Source of the DNA: Pseudomonadota bacterium
GTDB taxonomy: Bacteria; Pseudomonadota; Gammaproteobacteria; Steroidobacterales; Steroidobacteraceae
Assembly: GCA_018241455.1 (NCBI GenBank)
Contig: JAFEDW010000072.1
Coordinates: 1 to 8,759 of the forward strand
DNA: 8,759 nucleotides
Reading direction: 5' to 3'
Shown: positions 5,885-8,759 of the stretch, in pieces
How the letters are laid out: each line of letters begins with the position of its first letter
How positions within the stretch are numbered: position 1 is the stretch's first letter
Made by a program: the position numbers and the translations under genes
Notes under the pieces: model-generated
What the model saw: the letters and a program-made list of their open reading frames with translations, nothing else
The model's database searches: none
What the model was told of the DNA's origin: nothing

Positions 5885-8071
5885 TCAGGCCTGGCGCAGA
5901 TGCGCGTAGTGGCCGAAGTCCTGGCTGGTGAGCAGCTCGGCGAAGTCCGCGGCCATCATCGGCTTGCCGAACAGGTAGCCCTGCATTTCATCGCAACCGG
6001 CCTGGCGCAGGAAGTCGAGCTGCTCGGCCGTCTCGACACCTTCGGCCACCACGCGCAGGTTCAGCTTGTGGCCGAGCGCGATGATCGCCTGCACGATCAC
6101 GGCATCGTCCGGGTCGGTGGCCAGGTCAATGACGAACGAGCGGTCGACCTTGAGCTGGTCGACTGGAAAGCGTTTCAGGTAACTCAGGCTCGAGTAGCCG
6201 GTGCCGAAGTCGTCGACCGCGATCTGCACGCCGAGCGCCTTGATGCGGCCGAGCATCTCGACGTATTTCTCGGCGCCGTGCATCGCCAGTCCCTCGGTCA
6301 GCTCGATCTGCAGGTAATGCGCATCGAGGCCGCTGACGCGCAGCGCCTCGGAGATGGTCTCGACGATATTGCCCTCGCGAAACTGGCGCGGCGAGACATT
6401 GACCGACACGACGATCGGCGGCAGGCCCGCCTCCTGCCAGGCACGCGCCTGCGCGCAGGCGGTCTGCAGCACCCAGCGGCCGATCGGCACGATCAGGCCG
6501 GTGTCCTCGGCAACCGAGATGAAGCGCGCCGGCGAGACCAGCCCGCGCTGCGGCACGCGCCAGCGCAGCAGCGCCTCGGCGCCCGCGACCCGGCCGGTAT
6601 CCATGTCGATGCGCGGCTGGTAGTGCAGCAGGAACTGGTGGCGCGAGAGCGCGCCGCGCAGCCGATGCTCTATGTCGAGCCGTTCGACCAGCGCGTGGTT
6701 CAGTTCGGCGGTGAAGAACTGCACCGCGTTGCGCCCATTCTCCTTGGCCTTGTACATCGCGGCGTCGGCATTGCGCAGCAGCACGTCGGCGCTGTCGCCA
6801 TCGCTCGGATAGACGGCCACGCCGATGCTGCTGGTGACGTGGAATTCGCGCCGGCCCGAGCGCCACGGCAACGCGATCGCGGCGTGGAGCCGTTGCACGA
6901 CGCCAGCCAGGTCCGGCGGCCGGTAGCCCTGCAGCAGCAGCACGAACTCGTCGCCCCCCTGGCGCGCGACGGTGTCGCTGTCGCGCACGCAGGAGCGCAG
7001 GCGATCAGCCATGCTCTGCAGCAGGCCATCACCGAGCGCGTGCCCGTAGGTGTCGTTGATGAACTTGAACTGGTCGAGGTCGATGAACACCACCGCAATC
7101 TCGCCCGCGTGGTCGGCAGCGCGGCTGATCGCCTGGTGCAGCCGGCCGTTGAGCAGCGTGCGGTTGGCGAGGCCGGTGAGCGCGTCGTAGTTTGCCTGCC
7201 GCTCGATCTGCGCCTGGTACACGCGCCGGTCGGTGATGTCCTCGAGCGTGCCCTCGTAGCAGACCGATCCGTCGACGGAGCTGCGCCGCACGTGCGCGTT
7301 CTCCGACACCCAGATCACTTCGCCATTCTTGCGGAAGGCCTGGAATTCGAAGTTGCTGACCGAGCCCTCCGCCTCGATCTGCCGGCGATAGTCGGCGCGC
7401 CGTTCCGGTTCGACGTACAACTGATGCGGGATGTCGCGCAGCTCGGCGAGCAACTCCGCCGCCGAGTTGTAGCCGAACATGCGCGCCATGGCCGGATTGG
7501 CGACCAGCAGCCGGCCCTCGGGCGTCACCTGGAAGATGCCTTCGAGCGCATTTTCGAAGATGCTCTGGTAACGCTCGTTTGCTTCCTTGAGCTCCTGCTC
7601 GGCGCGCTTGCGGTCGGTGATGTCCTCGATGAATCCTTCCCACTTCCAGCTCGAGGTCGGCCGGTCGAACACGCGCACGGCGCGCTCCGACACCCAGCGC
7701 ACCGAACCGTCGATGTGGCACAGCCGGTACTCGATCGAAATGCGCGCGCCCTCGCCCTTGCCGGTGGCGCCGGTTTCGGCGACGCGCCCACGGTCGTCCG
7801 GATGGATCAATTCGTTGTAGCTGATCACGCGGTTGCCGACCAGATCGGCGGGCGCGCGGCCGGTCAGCGCCTGGAAGCCGGCGCTGACGTATTCCATCGT
7901 CCACTGCTTGTCATCGCAGCAGCGATACACGAAGCCGACCAGGTGGCCGACGAGTGAATTGAGCAGCCGCGCCGCTTCGCCCGGCAACGCCTGTGCCGGC
8001 GCCGATTCCGGCTGGCTGGTCTGCGCGTTGCTGCGGTTCTGCTCCGCCGCCTCGTCCGCACGGTCTTCCAT
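5885..8071 (-). CDS. PAS-PAS-GGDEF-EAL cyclic-di-GMP signalling protein
   Basis: Cytosolic signalling protein of 728 residues predicted to make and/or degrade cyclic-di-GMP. Order: short polar N-terminus (1-35), PAS domain 1 with PAC-like end (about 36-152, ending GFIEDITDRKRAEQEL), PAS domain 2 (about 163-283, ending GTLEDITDRR), GGDEF domain (about 290-455) and EAL domain (about 463-715). The GGDEF signature is intact at 372-376, and RDSD at 363-366 forms a canonical inhibitory I-site five residues before it. FIDLDQFKFINDTYGH carries the metal and substrate residues. The EAL motif is intact at 499-501, with N558, E590 and E593 (IELTEG), D620-D621 (DDFGTGYSSL), K641, E677/E680 and Q697 retained, so phosphodiesterase activity is expected. 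No transmembrane segment or signal peptide is seen; the PAS domains are presumably the sensors, ligand unknown. ATG 8071 is preceded by only a weak AAGAA-type site. phhA follows 35 bp downstream. Confidence 0.95.
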   Translation of the reverse strand: MEDRADEAAEQNRSNAQTSQPESAPAQALPGEAARLLNSLVGHLVGFVYRCCDDKQWTMEYVSAGFQALTGRAPADLVGNRVISYNELIHPDDRGRVAETGATGKGEGARISIEYRLCHIDGSVRWVSERAVRVFDRPTSSWKWEGFIEDITDRKRAEQELKEANERYQSIFENALEGIFQVTPEGRLLVANPAMARMFGYNSAAELLAELRDIPHQLYVEPERRADYRRQIEAEGSVSNFEFQAFRKNGEVIWVSENAHVRRSSVDGSVCYEGTLEDITDRRVYQAQIERQANYDALTGLANRTLLNGRLHQAISRAADHAGEIAVVFIDLDQFKFINDTYGHALGDGLLQSMADRLRSCVRDSDTVARQGGDEFVLLLQGYRPPDLAGVVQRLHAAIALPWRSGRREFHVTSSIGVAVYPSDGDSADVLLRNADAAMYKAKENGRNAVQFFTAELNHALVERLDIEHRLRGALSRHQFLLHYQPRIDMDTGRVAGAEALLRWRVPQRGLVSPARFISVAEDTGLIVPIGRWVLQTACAQARAWQEAGLPPIVVSVNVSPRQFREGNIVETISEALRVSGLDAHYLQIELTEGLAMHGAEKYVEMLGRIKALGVQIAVDDFGTGYSSLSYLKRFPVDQLKVDRSFVIDLATDPDDAVIVQAIIALGHKLNLRVVAEGVETAEQLDFLRQAGCDEMQGYLFGKPMMAADFAELLTSQDFGHYAHLRQA

Positions 8072-8093
8072 TGCGTTTCTTAAGCGGACGCAC

Positions 8094-8120
8094 TGCAGGT
8101 CCGCGGCTGTGACACCTGCA
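8094..8120. repeat. Inverted repeat upstream of the GGDEF-EAL gene
   Basis: Perfect 7-bp arms TGCAGGT (8094-8100) and ACCTGCA (8114-8120) are separated by 13 bp, 23 bp upstream of the GGDEF-EAL start. It may be a regulator binding site or, if transcribed, a leader hairpin. It begins where transcription from the candidate promoter at 8125-8151 would start. Confidence 0.4.
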
Positions 8121-8124
8121 ATGC

Positions 8125-8151
8125 TTATCGCTCCCGGGCGGGGGTTCTTGA
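8125..8151 (-). promoter_or_regulatory. Possible sigma28 (FliA)-like promoter of the GGDEF-EAL gene
   Basis: On the minus strand TCAAGAAC, an 11-bp spacer, then AGCGATAA. The -10 matches six of eight bases of the flagellar consensus GCCGATAA, the -35 matches four of eight of TAAAGTTT, and the spacing is exactly the consensus 11 bp. Transcription would start near 8118, giving a leader of about 46 nt. No better sigma70 pair was seen in the gap. Weak evidence. Confidence 0.22.
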
Positions 8152-8232
8152 GGAAAAACGCGGGTTTGGACTCAGTGGGCAGCCAAAAGCAGACGCAGGT
8201 CCGGTTGCCGGCCGCCGCGCCCCGGGGGTGCT

Positions 8233-8759
8233 TCAGTCGTCGAACGTCGGCCGCAGCACGATCGTGTGCTCGCGATCGGGGCCGGTCGAGATTAAGTCAA
8301 GTGGCACGCCGACCAGCTGCTGCACGCGTTCCAGGTAATTGCGCGCGGCCTGCGGCAACCCGCCGTACTCGCGCACGCCGGCGGTCGATTCCTTCCAGCC
8401 CGGTAATTCCTCGTACACCGGTTCGACCTCCGCGAAGGCATCGGCGAACACCGGCGGCTCATCGCTCGACTGGCCGGCGATGAGATAGCCGGTGCAGATG
8501 CGGATCGTGTCGAGCCCGTCGAGCACATCGAGCTTGGTCATGCACAGCCCGGAGACGCTGGAGTTGACCACGGTACGCCGCAGCGCCACCGCATCGAACC
8601 AGCCGCAACGCCGCCGCCGCCCGGTCACCGAACCGAATTCGTGCCCGACGCGCGAGAAGTGGTCGCCGTATTCATCGAACAATTCGGTCGGGAACGGCCC
8701 GGCGCCGACGCGGGTCGCGTAGGCCTTCACGATGCCGAGCACATGGTCGAAATAGCGCG
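8233..8759 (-). CDS. purA: Adenylosuccinate synthetase, C-terminal part
   Basis: Catalyses GTP-dependent joining of IMP and aspartate to adenylosuccinate, the first committed step to AMP; cytosolic. Only the last 174 or so residues are in the window; the reading frame is open to the right edge, and the N-terminal GTP-binding part lies beyond it. Full-length enzymes have about 430 residues. Diagnostic segments in order: RYFDHVLGIVKAYATRVGAG followed by PFPTEL (the conserved GPFPTE signature), then FGSVTGRRRRCGWFDAVALR, then TKLDVLDGLDTIRICTGY (the guanine-recognition loop region), and finally ISTGPDREHTI near the C-terminus. It ends with TGA at 8233-8235. It precedes the GGDEF-EAL gene by 161 bp on the same strand. 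A functional link with the downstream genes is not implied. Confidence 0.96.
   Translation of the reverse strand, partial: RYFDHVLGIVKAYATRVGAGPFPTELFDEYGDHFSRVGHEFGSVTGRRRRCGWFDAVALRRTVVNSSVSGLCMTKLDVLDGLDTIRICTGYLIAGQSSDEPPVFADAFAEVEPVYEELPGWKESTAGVREYGGLPQAARNYLERVQQLVGVPLDLISTGPDREHTIVLRPTFDD

Larger units (their letters stand above)
8072..8232. other. 161-bp gap between purA and the GGDEF-EAL gene
   Basis: No coding region is supported here. The gap holds the candidate promoter and inverted repeat listed separately. It also contains GC-rich short dyads just after the purA stop, such as CCGG-CAA-CCGG on the minus strand near 8200-8210. The nearest T-rich stretch does not directly follow a stem, so I do not call a terminator. 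A 9-bp direct repeat GCAGGTCCG occurs at 8095-8103 and 8195-8203. Confidence 0.6.

Noticed and set aside
5837..7957. 706-residue open frame on the plus strand opposite the GGDEF-EAL gene
   Set aside because: It is antisense to a protein with complete known domains. Long antisense frames are expected in GC-rich DNA with strong third-position GC, and the translation shows no recognisable domain.
8095..8203. Nine-base direct repeat GCAGGTCCG, copies exactly 100 bp apart
   Set aside because: Too short in GC-rich DNA to claim as a functional repeat; noted only as context for the inverted repeat.
8195..8232. GC-rich dyads after the purA stop as an intrinsic terminator
   Set aside because: Stems are short and no T-tract follows them directly on the minus strand.
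7833..8483. 216-residue plus-strand frame across the purA-GGDEF gap
   Set aside because: It overlaps both flanking real genes in antisense and ends in Arg/Pro-rich sequence typical of non-coding GC-rich frames.

Overview
This is a GC-rich (about two-thirds GC by eye), gene-dense chromosomal stretch from what looks like a free-living proteobacterium. The combination of hppD, an Lrp-type regulator and phhA, and the style of these proteins, suggests a gammaproteobacterium related to Xanthomonadales or Steroidobacterales. That placement is inference from remembered families, not from a search. I see no mobile element, CRISPR array, tRNA or rRNA. Everything except the Lrp-type regulator is on the minus strand.

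Layout from right to left, in the direction of most transcription. The C-terminal part of purA (adenylosuccinate synthetase) enters at the right edge. A 161-bp gap follows, holding a candidate promoter and an inverted repeat. Next is a 728-residue PAS-PAS-GGDEF-EAL cyclic-di-GMP protein. Only 35 bp later comes phhA (phenylalanine 4-monooxygenase). The 3' end of phhA overlaps by 26 bp the 3' end of the convergent Lrp/AsnC-type regulator gene. This regulator is divergent from hppD across a 99-bp control region. From hppD a tight operon runs leftward: hppD, maiA (GTGA overlap), hgd (40-bp gap), a fumarylacetoacetate hydrolase gene (16-bp gap) and an MscS-family channel gene (12-bp gap) that leaves the window at the left edge.

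Together the enzymes form an almost complete phenylalanine/tyrosine catabolic route: phenylalanine to tyrosine (PhhA), 4-hydroxyphenylpyruvate to homogentisate (HppD), homogentisate to maleylacetoacetate (Hgd), maleylacetoacetate to fumarylacetoacetate (MaiA), and hydrolysis to fumarate and acetoacetate (Fah). The tyrosine aminotransferase step and the pterin-recycling dehydratase that PhhA needs are not in the window. The Lrp-type regulator is the obvious candidate controller.

No wholly new system is visible; the core is a known pathway. The points most worth a second look are four. The hppD/lrp control region has a near-perfect 20-bp palindrome and overlapping divergent promoter-like elements, and may make lrp leaderless. 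Hgd and Fah both look shorter than the classical enzymes. The lrp and phhA coding ends overlap convergently. A channel gene and a cyclic-di-GMP gene sit close to the aromatic amino acid genes.
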